From Acidiluteibacter sp963716125 (GTDB lineage Bacteria; Bacteroidota; Bacteroidia; Flavobacteriales_E; Vicingaceae): a DNA stretch of 64,000 nucleotides. Below, piece by piece: positions 18,601-28,003 of the stretch. Position 1 is the stretch's first letter. Each line of letters begins with the position of its first letter. The position numbers and the translations under genes are program-made. The notes beneath the pieces are model-generated. The model ran no database searches. It was not told the DNA's origin and saw nothing but the letters and a program-made list of their open reading frames with translations. Where the stretch lies: positions 992,001-1,056,000 of the forward strand of contig OY970294.1 in assembly GCA_963716125.1 (NCBI GenBank), in the 5' to 3' direction.

Positions 18601-21597
18601 GTAGTAGTTGCTAATTCATCTAATGTAACAGTTTCTAATTGTTACATTGAAGTGGATACAGTAAGTACTTCTTCATCAATTATTGGATTGCTACTTTCCT
18701 CAAGTATTAGCTCCAATTCTTCTGGTTATACAGGAAGAAATGTAACATTTGAAGATAATACCGTTAATGGAGGTTATTATGGATTCAGAGCTTCTGGTTT
18801 AAGTACAGATGCTATTGAATACCTAAGATTGATTCACAATGATTTTATACAACCCTATTATTATGGAGTTTATGCATACTATTGTGATTCATTAGAGTTA
18901 ATTGGAAACAAGGTTAATACGCTGAAAAGAGGGAATACATTCTCTTACGGACTTTATTCCTATTATTCTCAGAATACAGTTATTAATGAGAACGAAGTAA
19001 TTTCAGGATATTATGGAATCTATTACTATATTTTTACTTATAATTGGCCAATAACTAGAAAGTCAGAATTTGTGAACAATATGATTTATTCTGATAATAG
19101 TTATGGTATGTACATATACTATGCAGATAGTATTGATGTTTTCCATAATACAATAGTATCCAATAGCACTACTACTCCTGCATTACAAATGTATTCTAGT
19201 GCAAATAAGAGTGAAGACTATGATGTAAGAAATAATATTTTTTATTCTAACGGTTCGGAAGCTGTAAGAACTAATGTAGCTGATACCATCATGTTTACTA
19301 CATTTGATTACAATAACTTCTATACGACAGGCTCTAATTTATTAAGTATTAATAGTACTTCATATAGTAATTTAGCTGGATATGTATCTGCACAGCCTGC
19401 CTTCAATGCGAATTCAATTGAAGGTGATCCTCAGTTCTTCAATGTTTCTTCAACACCTAATTTACATATCTTAGGAGCTTTAGTAAATGGTCAAGGAGAT
19501 AACACAGTAGGCGTATTAACAGATATTGATGGAGATACACGTCCTTTAACAGGATCTACCATTGTAGATATGGGAGCAGATGAGTACAATCCACCAAGTT
19601 GTCCACCTCCAACAGCAGTAACTTTTACTAATGTAGGAATTACAACTGCAGATATCATCATTACTGGTGCTACAGGATCTACTTGGAGTTATGAGTATGG
19701 ACCATTTGGATTTACTTCAGGAACTAGTACAGGAGTGTTAGGTACTGCAACAACAGCAGTAAGTACTATTAGTGGATTAACTTCAGGAACAACTTATCAA
19801 GTGTACATCAGAGAGATTTGTTCAGTAACAGATTCTTCTCCACAAGTAGGACCTTATTCTTTCGGGACAGCTTATTCTATTCCATTAAATGAAGATTTTG
19901 AAAGCTTTACTGCAGGTCAGGTTGGTCCAAGTTATACCAATGGTTGGACTAGTACTGGTACTGGTTCTTCATGGGGCTGGGAATCAGAAACTGGAACAGG
20001 AGTAAATGTGAATTCTTCTAGTACTGGTCCATTGTGGGACAGAACTAATTTTGGAGTAAGCAGTGGTATTTATATGTATATGGAAACATCAGGCGGTACT
20101 GTAGGTGATACAGCTGTATTATCTTCACCTCCTATCTATGTAGATTCAAGTAAAACTGCATTAATTTTAGAGTATTCTTTCTTTAATTATGGAACGAATA
20201 TCGATAGAATGGATGTATTAGTTGATACCAATGGTGTTACTAATTTAATTGCAAGTTTTGTTGGAGCACAACAAACTGCCGCAACAGATTCATGGGTTGA
20301 TACATCTGCAGTTTTAATTGGTTACCAAGGTAAATCAGTTAAGATTCTATTTAGAGGTGTAAATGTAGCTTGTTGTACAGGTGATATCGCAATTGATGAA
20401 ATTCATTTATACGATACAGTTGCTGTAGATTATGCAGTTGATGCTATTATTTCACCGGTTTCTGATTGTGGGTTATCTGCAGCAGACAGTGTAACCATTG
20501 CGATTAAGAATACAGGATTAAGTCCAGTGACTAATTTCCCTGCTACTTATGTATTCAATGGTGGAACACCAATAGTTCAAACAGTAACAGCGGTAATAAA
20601 CCCAGGAACTACTTACAACTTTACATTTGATTCAACTGTAAATGTAGCAGCAACTCAAAGTTATACGATGACCGCATCAATTGCAGTGCCCGGAGATGGT
20701 AATGCTGCCAACGATAGCAAATCATCGAATATCTCAAGTAGTTTCTCTGATGTAATTGATAGTACTGGTTCACCAACTAAGTTTTATGACTTTGAGGCAA
20801 ACGATGGTAATTTAATTACCTATGCAGATACCTTGACATCATCATGGGCATGGGGAGTACCAAATACATTCTATATCAATGGAGCAAGTAGTGGAACCAA
20901 AGCATGGTCTACTAATTTGACAGGTAATCACAATGCGAATGAAATGTCTTACTTAGAAACGTCTTGTTATGATTTAAGTACTATTGCAGCAACAGAGCAA
21001 TTGTTTATCTCATTCAAAGCAATCTACAAAACAGAAGTAGGAGCAGATCAAGTATGGATGGAATATACGACAGACAATGGCAACACATGGTCAAAAGTAT
21101 TGCCATCAGCTTCATCAGCAAATTTCTATAGCAATACTACTGCTAATGTTTGGGAAGGATTCTCAAATGGAGGAGTTGGTGTATGGATTCCGGTTATCAA
21201 TGATGTATTGGGGTTAGGTGGAAACTCTAAAGTTAAATTTAGATTTGCATTTATATCTAACGGATCAGTTGAAAACGAAGGATTCGGTGTAGATGATTTA
21301 CAAATCAACTTAGCAGTAAGTGATGGTGATGATTTATTCAATGGAGATGCCTTATTAAGCATTCAGCCAAATCCATCAAATGGACAGTTTAATGTAGTAT
21401 TTACCAACTATGCAAAAGGGATTTATAAAATAGAAGTAATGAATGTAAACGGACAGCTAGTAAATGCTGAAAACGTTGCAGTAGCTTCTAAATTCCAATC
21501 TAAGTCCATGAATTTGGATAACTTAGATAAAGGAGTTTACTTCGTAAAAGTAACCAATGGAAGTAGTGTAACTACTCAGAAATTGGTAATCAAATAA
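15682..21597 (+). CDS. Giant T9SS-exported beta-helix surface protein, paralog D (1971 aa)
   Basis: The first six residues (MKKFTF) match paralog C, but the signal peptide then diverges and ends near GNAQ (28). The N-terminal module (29-175) is discoidin-like (QDYIEWNF, VQYWDGSAWV, NPSFREIE) and carries four extra cysteines near its start. Then: CARDB (176-288), beta-helix 1 (291-700) nearly identical in DNA to paralog B over about 300 bp, CARDB (747-858), beta-helix 2 (861-1300) with several private substitutions, FN3-like (1308-), MAM-like (1402-1575), CARDB (1581-), second MAM-like sandwich (1701-1877), and T9SS sorting domain (1883-1971). So its modules follow at least two different relatives. 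Secreted by T9SS; molecular target unknown. Confidence 0.92.
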   Translation: MKKFTFYKKVKIGIVALLFSIPFLGNAQTNIAPNATVTAAGNGTPGCQSGACSLLNDLNFGTCGTQQVWISTSPPNAVGQDYIEWNFPFPETFDSLIIHNGYNDKRTVTGGVVQYWDGSAWVNHYTFNNLPNLCVYRLGIGKLTTDRFRITSFLMQGIGQASNPSFREIEILQAPNGVNDAAVIGIDTPGVFCAGTQNVVARIANLGINRIDSVMVGWSLDGVFQANVNYVGLLDTVTGTFPYFAQVNLGTAAFVSGVPREIKVWTFLPNGTLDTVPVNDTLTAMKSASIAGGAYTINSTAPASSTNFIDFASFFALVNQYGICSSVTLDVVSGSGPYVEQVSIPNFNGSASRTLTINGNGETIDYTATSAADQVTLSIENSSYVIIDSLNVTASGATNGIALYMNNIDNVSILNSSFIVDTTATSFSGPTSVRITGSQTSASTATIITNLLFEGNTVKGGYYAFSIAGASSSSVIRNNKISAFYLYATYLYNNDGLLFELNDISRPFRTTVTTGYGIYSSLNSNLTVNRNRIHDMFGGSLTSTSTTYPIYGNNDATLGNENVFMNNLIYNIQHNGTVYGIYDIGSDYTKYYNNTVVLDYAASTGGITRGIYNSSSATDLEFQNNVVYITRGGSGTKHGIYLNGGVSSDSTSNHNDVYVNSAGSGSQYYGYIGSDQATLADFQAAGGGSNSLDVDPTFTNATLNDFQPNNVSLNAAGFPAPQVVEDFNGAPRVVSANDIGSFNINSPALDVAANKVLINTPFCAGLEDVSVVISNNGIARVDSLMINWSIDGVVQTPINYQTLLDTIGSTAGNIDTVLLTSYNFASGVGVDFVAWVSAPNGITPDSFSPNDTADAYAGGALVGTYTVNPNIAASATNYLDIATLSTNLSTFGICGAVNVTVSAGNYFENIALSNVAGSGPSSPIVIDGVDSSLTILTYDATGTGMGVVSIDKTDNVTVKNFGLYNTGASNAAGVVVANSSNVTVSNCYIEVDTVSTSSSIIGLLLSSSISSNSSGYTGRNVTFEDNTVNGGYYGFRASGLSTDAIEYLRLIHNDFIQPYYYGVYAYYCDSLELIGNKVNTLKRGNTFSYGLYSYYSQNTVINENEVISGYYGIYYYIFTYNWPITRKSEFVNNMIYSDNSYGMYIYYADSIDVFHNTIVSNSTTTPALQMYSSANKSEDYDVRNNIFYSNGSEAVRTNVADTIMFTTFDYNNFYTTGSNLLSINSTSYSNLAGYVSAQPAFNANSIEGDPQFFNVSSTPNLHILGALVNGQGDNTVGVLTDIDGDTRPLTGSTIVDMGADEYNPPSCPPPTAVTFTNVGITTADIIITGATGSTWSYEYGPFGFTSGTSTGVLGTATTAVSTISGLTSGTTYQVYIREICSVTDSSPQVGPYSFGTAYSIPLNEDFESFTAGQVGPSYTNGWTSTGTGSSWGWESETGTGVNVNSSSTGPLWDRTNFGVSSGIYMYMETSGGTVGDTAVLSSPPIYVDSSKTALILEYSFFNYGTNIDRMDVLVDTNGVTNLIASFVGAQQTAATDSWVDTSAVLIGYQGKSVKILFRGVNVACCTGDIAIDEIHLYDTVAVDYAVDAIISPVSDCGLSAADSVTIAIKNTGLSPVTNFPATYVFNGGTPIVQTVTAVINPGTTYNFTFDSTVNVAATQSYTMTASIAVPGDGNAANDSKSSNISSSFSDVIDSTGSPTKFYDFEANDGNLITYADTLTSSWAWGVPNTFYINGASSGTKAWSTNLTGNHNANEMSYLETSCYDLSTIAATEQLFISFKAIYKTEVGADQVWMEYTTDNGNTWSKVLPSASSANFYSNTTANVWEGFSNGGVGVWIPVINDVLGLGGNSKVKFRFAFISNGSVENEGFGVDDLQINLAVSDGDDLFNGDALLSIQPNPSNGQFNVVFTNYAKGIYKIEVMNVNGQLVNAENVAVASKFQSKSMNLDNLDKGVYFVKVTNGSSVTTQKLVIK

Positions 21598-21619
21598 GAG
21601 TAAATTAATAATGAGTGTT

Positions 21620-21657
21620 AAGGGGCGATTTTCGAAAGAAAATCGCCCCTTTTTTTT
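21620..21657 (+). terminator. Rho-independent terminator of paralog D
   Basis: The shared stem (21620-21633 with 21638-21651) has loop GAAA and a long T tract. Confidence 0.93.
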
Positions 21658-21741
21658 GTATAAATCAAGCTGATTTTTAATCAATTATGCAATTAATTAA
21701 AAATACTTACGTAAAAATGTTTTCTGAATTAAAATTGAGAG

Positions 21742-21749
21742 TAACTTTA
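21742..21749 (+). promoter_or_regulatory. Candidate -7 element of paralog E
   Basis: TAACTTTA matches TAnnTTTG at seven of eight positions and lies 26 bp before the start codon. The -33 element is not convincing. Confidence 0.3.
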
Positions 21750-21775
21750 GCCGGATTAATATAAAACACTTACTT

Positions 21776-24700
21776 ATGAAAACAATTACTAATTTACCGA
21801 TTAGATGGAATTTACGGCATTTTTTTAGTGCAGTTTTTTTGCTCTTCTCGATGGCAGTTTCTGCACAAATTTCATTGAAAACTGTTCCACCTTTAACTGG
21901 TGGTAATGGTTCCGGTGGTACAACTTTTCAATTAGTTGTTAAGTCGCCTATAAAATTAGATTCTATTTATGCTGCATTTTCTAACACACCAACTGCAGAT
22001 ATTTGGTATTCAGCTACAGATACAGTTGGAGCTCCAAATATTACAACTACCAACGGTTGGACACTTTTAGCTACTGTTAGTTTTACAGGGCTTAGTGTGG
22101 GAACAACTTCTCCTGTGATTCAAAGAATTCCTTATGCATTTAATTTGGTATTAACACCAGGTAAGTATCGCTTCTATGTAGGTTGTAATACTTGTTCAGC
22201 TGTTTATACCACATGGGCTGCTACCAATCAGAGTGATTTTATTGATCCCTTTGTGACCATTAGAACTGGAACTAATTATGGTTATGGTGGTAATGTACCC
22301 AACCCAATTAACCACCCTAGACAATTTAATGGTGGTGTAGTTTATTCCCCTTTTGGTTCTTTAAATGATGCAGCTGTATTATCAGTAGACTCACCAAAAG
22401 TTTTTTGTGCTGGTAATCAGAATATTTATGCAACAATTGCCAATTTTGGAGGTAATAGAATTAATTCTGTTACTGTAAACTGGTCTTTTGATGGTGTAGT
22501 TCAAACTCCAATTGCTTATACTGGATTGCTAGATACCTTAAATGGATTAGGAAATACTGCTCAAATATTATTAGGAAATAAAAATTTTCCTTCTGGAACT
22601 CCAAAAGCAATTAAGGTATGGACATCATTACCAAATGGTGTTGCCGATACTTCTAACTTTAATGATACAATTAATGTATTTAAATCAGCATCTATCGCTG
22701 GAGGTATTTACACAATAAATTCTGGAGCTGCAGCTTCTTCAACCAATTTTATAGATTTCACCTCTTTCTTTAGCTTGGTGAATCAGTATGGTGTTTGTAG
22801 TTCTGTAACTTTAAATGTAGTATCAGGTTCTGGTCCTTATGTAGAACAAGTAAATATTAAAAACTTTAACGGTTCACCTACTAGAACATTAACTATCAAT
22901 GGAAATGGAGAAACAGTAGATTTTGCTGCTACAGTAACAGATCAGCGAGCTACAATAGCTATTGAAAACTCATCTTATGTAACAATAGACAGCTTAAATG
23001 CAACAGCAAGTGGAACTTTGTATGGTACAGCATTATTTATGAATAATATTGGGAATGTAACTATCCGTAATAGTTCATTTATGACTGATACCATTTCTAC
23101 ATCTTCTGTTTTTGCTAGTGTTGTTATCAGTGGTTCTCAAACTTCAGTATTTACTGTTACCAATTTTAGTGATTTAGTATTTGAAAATAACTCATTAAAA
23201 GGTGGTTATTATGGGCTTACTTTTTATGGAAACTCTACCACTCCTTCCACTAATGTAGTGGTTAGAAATAACAAAATAACAGGCTTTTATTATTATGGTG
23301 CTTATCTGTACTATGCTAATGGTATGTTATTTGAACAAAATGATATTTCAAGACCTTATAGAACTGGTTTAGGATTTACCTATGCAGTTTATATGTTTGG
23401 ACATACTAACCAAGTAGTAAATAGAAACGCTATTCATAATTTATATGATGGTTCATTAACTTCTACTGGTGCAGTTTATGGTATGTATAATGGAAGTGAT
23501 GCTACGCCATCTAATTCCAATGTGGTAATGAATAACTTATTTTATGGTTTTAATCATGCTGGTACTGTCTATGGATTGTATGATGGTGGAAGTGATAATA
23601 CTTACTACTATAATAATACAATTTCTATTGACAATACTAGTGCAACTGCAGGTTTGTCATATGGAATTTATAAACCATCTGCTTCAGTTGGAACTGAATT
23701 TCAAAATAATATTATTTCTATAACAAGAGGTGGACCTGGTACTATATACGGTATGTATTATTCTAATCCAGCTGCCATATCAGATTATAATAATGTATAT
23801 ATCAATTCTGCTGGTTCAGGAGCACATAATTATGGTTATAATGGTTCTGCAAAATTAACTTTAGCAGATTGGCAAACAGCTGGCTACGGAGTCAATGATA
23901 TTGAAGCTAATCCTAATTTTACGAATGTATCATTAGATGATTTTCAACCGAACAATGTGAGCTTAAATGCAGCAGGTTTTCCTGCTCCACAAGTGGTAGA
24001 AGATTTTAACGGTGCGCCTAGAGATGTTTTAGCAAATGATATAGGTTCATTTAACATTAACTCTCCAGCTTTGGATGCTGCTTTAAATAAGGTATTAATT
24101 AATACTCCTTTCTGTGCTGGATTACAAAATGTATCTGCTATTATTTCAAATAACGGTATAGCTCGTATTGATAGTTTAATGATTAATTGGACAGTGAATG
24201 GTGTGTTACAAACACCAATTAATTATCAAACTCTATTAGATACTATTGGTTCTGTTGCAGGAAATACAGATACTGTATTATTAACAAACTACAATTTTGC
24301 CTCTGGTTTAGGAGTTAATTTTGTAGCTTGGGTAAGTGCTCCAAATGGAACTACTCCTGATGCTTTTCCTCCAAACGATACCTCTTCTGCATATGCAGGT
24401 GGTGCATTAGTAGGTAATTATACAGTTAATCCAAATATAGCTGCAAGTGCAACAAACTATTTGGATATTTCAACATTATCTACCAATTTAAGCAACTTTG
24501 GAATATGCGGCCCTGTAAATGTGACCGTTTCAGCAGGTAATTATTTTGAGAACATTTCATTGAGTAATGTAGCCGGTTCAGGCCCATCCAATCCTATTGT
24601 GATTGATGGTGTAGATTCTAGTTTAGCTGTAATAAGTTATGCTGGTGCAGGTACAGGAATCGGTGTTGTTTCTATTGATAAAACAGACAATGTAACTATT

Positions 24701-27700
24701 AAAAACTTTAGTTTAATCCATACTGCAACTACCAATGCTGCAGGTGCAATAGTTGCCAACTCTTCCAATGTAACGATATCAAACTGTTACATTCAAGTGG
24801 ATACAACTAGTACCTCATCTGTAGTAAATGGATTGTTGATTTCTTCAAGTATTTCTACCAATGCTACAGATGCAAAAGGAAGGAATATAACCTTTGAAAG
24901 TAATACAATTAAAGGTGGTTACTATGGCTTTAGAGCTTGGGGGTCAATTACAGATGGAGTAAAAGCACCAAAATTAATTAATAATAACTTTTCCAATCCT
25001 TATTATTACGGTATTTACTCTTATTACACTGATTCAATGGAGGTAATAGGAAATAAAGTAAACATGATAAATAGAGGAAATGCCTTTGGGTATGGAATTT
25101 ATTTAAATTATTCTCCTAATGTAATTGTTAGTGAGAATAATGTGAAGTCGTTATACTATGGAATGTATTATTATATGTTTACATACACTTGGCCTAAAAC
25201 TAGAAAAACTGAATTTGTAAATAACATGGTTTTTTCTAGAGATAACTATGCTTTGTATATGTATTATGCAGATAGTGTAAATTTATATCACAATACATTT
25301 GCTTCCAATAGTGCTACAAATGCTGCTGCAATTATTAATTCTTCAGGAACCCAAAGTGAAAACTATGATGTAAGAAATAATATTTTTTACTCAAATGGTG
25401 CTCAAGCGATAAGTTCTAACGTACCTGTTGCAACATTGTTTGATAAATTTGATTATAATAGTTTTTATACATCAGGAACAAATTTAATGACGCTTAATAG
25501 TATAGCATATAATAATTTAGCTTCGTTTACATCCGCTTTTTCTCAATTCAATGCAAATTCAATTGAAGGTGATCCTGTTTTCTTGAGCGCTACTATTCCT
25601 GTTGACTTGCACGTAGTAGGTGCTGTTGTTAATGGATTAGGTGATAGCACTGTTGGTGTTACAAAAGACATTGATGGTGATGCAAGACCATTAGCTGGAT
25701 CTACCGCAGTAGATATGGGCGCGGATGAATTTAATCCTCCATCGGATGAAATAGGAATAAGTAATTTAGTTTCTCCTACTACTCAATGTGGATTAACAGC
25801 TTCAGAGCCTGTATCGATTGAGATAACTAATTTAGGTTTAACTACTGCAAGCAATTTCCCTGCTACATTTATTATTGATGGAGGTACTCCTGTTACGGAA
25901 ACAGTTACAGCATCGATTTTAACTGGTACTACATTTACATTTACCTTTACAGCAACTGCTAATTTAGCTGTTACAGGACCTCATACGGTAAAGGTTTATG
26001 TAAGTCTAGCAGGAGATTTAATTAAAACTAACGATACCATTTTAGAAACAATTATCAATATTCCATTGATTGCAACTTTTCCTTACAGTGAGAGCTTTGA
26101 AAATGGCGCAGGTGGTTGGACAGTTCAAGGGACCGGTAGTTCTTTTGCAGTAGGAGCTCCTACTGGATCAGTAATTAACTCTGCTTCAGATGGGACCAAG
26201 GCTTGGATAACTAATCTTACTGGGAACTATAATAACAGTGAAGGTGGTTGGGTTCAATCTCCTTGTATGGATATGAGTAATTTAGGTATTCCATTGTTAG
26301 AATTTGATATTTGGTATGATTCTGAGTTCTCTTGGGATGGTGCTGTATTGCAATCATCTATTGATGGTGGAGCTAATTGGAACAAAATTGGATCTTTTGG
26401 AACAGGTGGCTGGTACACTGACAATTCAATCAATGGATTAACTGCTGTTCCTGCACTAGAGCCTTCAGGTGAAGGATGGACTGGTGGTGGTTCAGGAACT
26501 GTGCCTGGTAGTGGTGGTTGGATTCCAATGAAAGTTCTTTTAGATACTTTAGCCAATCAACCTGCAGTATTATTTAGATTTGCTTTTGGATCGGATGGAT
26601 CAGTTAATTCTTACGAAGGTTTTGGATTTGATAATTTTAGATTGTACGATTCTATTCAAACCAATATTCAAATCGATTCAATGGTTACCTTATTATCTGA
26701 TTGTGGTTTAAATCCTGCAGAAGATATAACAGTAAGTATTACCAATGTAGGTTCAACTCCTTTTATGAGTACGCCTATCACTTATGTGTTGAATAATGGA
26801 ACACCTGTTACTGAAACTATAACAGACACTATTAAAGGTGGTACAAATTACATATATACCTTTAATACTAAAGCTAACTTTAGCGTAGCCGGTGGTTATG
26901 CATTGGATGTATATTTAACCATTTCACCAGCAGATAGTATTCCTGCTAACGATACCTTATCTGTTAATATCGTGCGTTCTCCATCTACCATAATGGATAC
27001 CACAGCAACAGTAGATGCATTTACAGATTTTGAAACAGATAATGGAGATTTTTCAGCCTACGGAGCGAATAGTTCTTGGGCGTGGGGAACACCCTCATCT
27101 TTCTATATTTCTAGCGCATTTTCAGGTACCAAAGCATGGGTTACTGGTTTAACTGCAGGACATAATGCAAACGAGCTTTCTTATTTAGAAACTCAATGCT
27201 ATGACTTTTCAGGACTAGCAGCTACGGAGCCTGTATACATTCAGTTTAAAAACATATTCAAAACTCAAATAGGTATTGATAATGTTTGGATGGAAAGCTC
27301 ATTAGATAATGGCAAAACATGGACTAAGGTACTAGCATCAGTAACAGCGGTGAATTGGTATACTAATACCACCACCAATGTATGGTCAGGCTTTTCAAAT
27401 GGAGGAGTTGGCGTATGGATTCCTGTAGTGAATGAATTATTAGGCTTAGGCGGAAAATCAAAAGTGAAATTTAGATTTGTATTTGAATCTGATGGAACCA
27501 ACCAAAATGAAGGTTTTGGAATAGATGATTTCCGAATTAACTTAACAGTAAGTGCTGGCGATGATTTATTCAATGGAGATGCTTTATTAAGCATTCAGCC
27601 CAATCCATCAAATGGTCAATTCAATTTAATATTCAACAATTATGCTAAAGGGGTTTACCAAGTGGCAGTAATGAATGTAAACGGTCAGCTAGTAAATGCT

Positions 27701-27829
27701 GAAAACGTTGCAGTAGCTTCTAAATTTCAATCTAAGCCAATGAATTTGGATAACTTAGATAAAGGAGTTTACTTCGTAAAAGTAACCAATGGAAGTAGTG
27801 TAACTACTCAGAAATTGGTAATTAAGTAG
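21776..27829 (+). CDS. Giant T9SS-exported beta-helix surface protein, paralog E (2017 aa)
   Basis: The signal peptide ends near VSAQ (31). The jelly-roll-like N-terminal module (32-195) shares landmarks with paralog B (GGNGSGGTTF, IWYSATDTVG, TNYGYGG, PRQFNGGVVY). Then: CARDB (195-305), beta-helix 1 (308-715), CARDB (763-876), beta-helix 2 (879-1318) with cap VDMGADE, CARDB (1320-1430), a MAM-like sandwich beginning SFENGAGGWTV (1435-1620) in place of the FN3 module of B-D, CARDB (1626-1735), second MAM-like sandwich (1750-1923), T9SS sorting domain (1929-2017). The last 1.1 kb is nearly identical in DNA to paralogs A and F, whereas the first beta-helix resembles C. Likely a cell-surface or secreted binding protein. 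Confidence 0.92.
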   Translation: MKTITNLPIRWNLRHFFSAVFLLFSMAVSAQISLKTVPPLTGGNGSGGTTFQLVVKSPIKLDSIYAAFSNTPTADIWYSATDTVGAPNITTTNGWTLLATVSFTGLSVGTTSPVIQRIPYAFNLVLTPGKYRFYVGCNTCSAVYTTWAATNQSDFIDPFVTIRTGTNYGYGGNVPNPINHPRQFNGGVVYSPFGSLNDAAVLSVDSPKVFCAGNQNIYATIANFGGNRINSVTVNWSFDGVVQTPIAYTGLLDTLNGLGNTAQILLGNKNFPSGTPKAIKVWTSLPNGVADTSNFNDTINVFKSASIAGGIYTINSGAAASSTNFIDFTSFFSLVNQYGVCSSVTLNVVSGSGPYVEQVNIKNFNGSPTRTLTINGNGETVDFAATVTDQRATIAIENSSYVTIDSLNATASGTLYGTALFMNNIGNVTIRNSSFMTDTISTSSVFASVVISGSQTSVFTVTNFSDLVFENNSLKGGYYGLTFYGNSTTPSTNVVVRNNKITGFYYYGAYLYYANGMLFEQNDISRPYRTGLGFTYAVYMFGHTNQVVNRNAIHNLYDGSLTSTGAVYGMYNGSDATPSNSNVVMNNLFYGFNHAGTVYGLYDGGSDNTYYYNNTISIDNTSATAGLSYGIYKPSASVGTEFQNNIISITRGGPGTIYGMYYSNPAAISDYNNVYINSAGSGAHNYGYNGSAKLTLADWQTAGYGVNDIEANPNFTNVSLDDFQPNNVSLNAAGFPAPQVVEDFNGAPRDVLANDIGSFNINSPALDAALNKVLINTPFCAGLQNVSAIISNNGIARIDSLMINWTVNGVLQTPINYQTLLDTIGSVAGNTDTVLLTNYNFASGLGVNFVAWVSAPNGTTPDAFPPNDTSSAYAGGALVGNYTVNPNIAASATNYLDISTLSTNLSNFGICGPVNVTVSAGNYFENISLSNVAGSGPSNPIVIDGVDSSLAVISYAGAGTGIGVVSIDKTDNVTIKNFSLIHTATTNAAGAIVANSSNVTISNCYIQVDTTSTSSVVNGLLISSSISTNATDAKGRNITFESNTIKGGYYGFRAWGSITDGVKAPKLINNNFSNPYYYGIYSYYTDSMEVIGNKVNMINRGNAFGYGIYLNYSPNVIVSENNVKSLYYGMYYYMFTYTWPKTRKTEFVNNMVFSRDNYALYMYYADSVNLYHNTFASNSATNAAAIINSSGTQSENYDVRNNIFYSNGAQAISSNVPVATLFDKFDYNSFYTSGTNLMTLNSIAYNNLASFTSAFSQFNANSIEGDPVFLSATIPVDLHVVGAVVNGLGDSTVGVTKDIDGDARPLAGSTAVDMGADEFNPPSDEIGISNLVSPTTQCGLTASEPVSIEITNLGLTTASNFPATFIIDGGTPVTETVTASILTGTTFTFTFTATANLAVTGPHTVKVYVSLAGDLIKTNDTILETIINIPLIATFPYSESFENGAGGWTVQGTGSSFAVGAPTGSVINSASDGTKAWITNLTGNYNNSEGGWVQSPCMDMSNLGIPLLEFDIWYDSEFSWDGAVLQSSIDGGANWNKIGSFGTGGWYTDNSINGLTAVPALEPSGEGWTGGGSGTVPGSGGWIPMKVLLDTLANQPAVLFRFAFGSDGSVNSYEGFGFDNFRLYDSIQTNIQIDSMVTLLSDCGLNPAEDITVSITNVGSTPFMSTPITYVLNNGTPVTETITDTIKGGTNYIYTFNTKANFSVAGGYALDVYLTISPADSIPANDTLSVNIVRSPSTIMDTTATVDAFTDFETDNGDFSAYGANSSWAWGTPSSFYISSAFSGTKAWVTGLTAGHNANELSYLETQCYDFSGLAATEPVYIQFKNIFKTQIGIDNVWMESSLDNGKTWTKVLASVTAVNWYTNTTTNVWSGFSNGGVGVWIPVVNELLGLGGKSKVKFRFVFESDGTNQNEGFGIDDFRINLTVSAGDDLFNGDALLSIQPNPSNGQFNLIFNNYAKGVYQVAVMNVNGQLVNAENVAVASKFQSKPMNLDNLDKGVYFVKVTNGSSVTTQKLVIK

Positions 27830-27849
27830 TACTATTTTTATAAATGAGT

Positions 27850-27888
27850 AAAGGGGCGATTTTCGAAAGAAAATCGCCCCTTTTTTTT
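27850..27888 (+). terminator. Rho-independent terminator of paralog E
   Basis: The shared 15-bp stem (27850-27864 with 27869-27883) has loop GAAA and eight Ts. Confidence 0.93.
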
Positions 27889-27969
27889 AAATAGAAAAAG
27901 ATTATCCAAAAATTTATTTTATAATAAAAAATACTTAGGTAATTAGTGCAATCATTAAATAATTCAATG

Positions 27970-27977
27970 TACCTTTA
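27970..27977 (+). promoter_or_regulatory. Candidate -7 element of paralog F
   Basis: TACCTTTA matches TAnnTTTG at seven of eight positions, 26 bp before the start codon. This is the same spacing as the candidate of paralog E. Confidence 0.3.
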
Positions 27978-28003
27978 TACGATACAAATAATTTTATACA
28001 CTT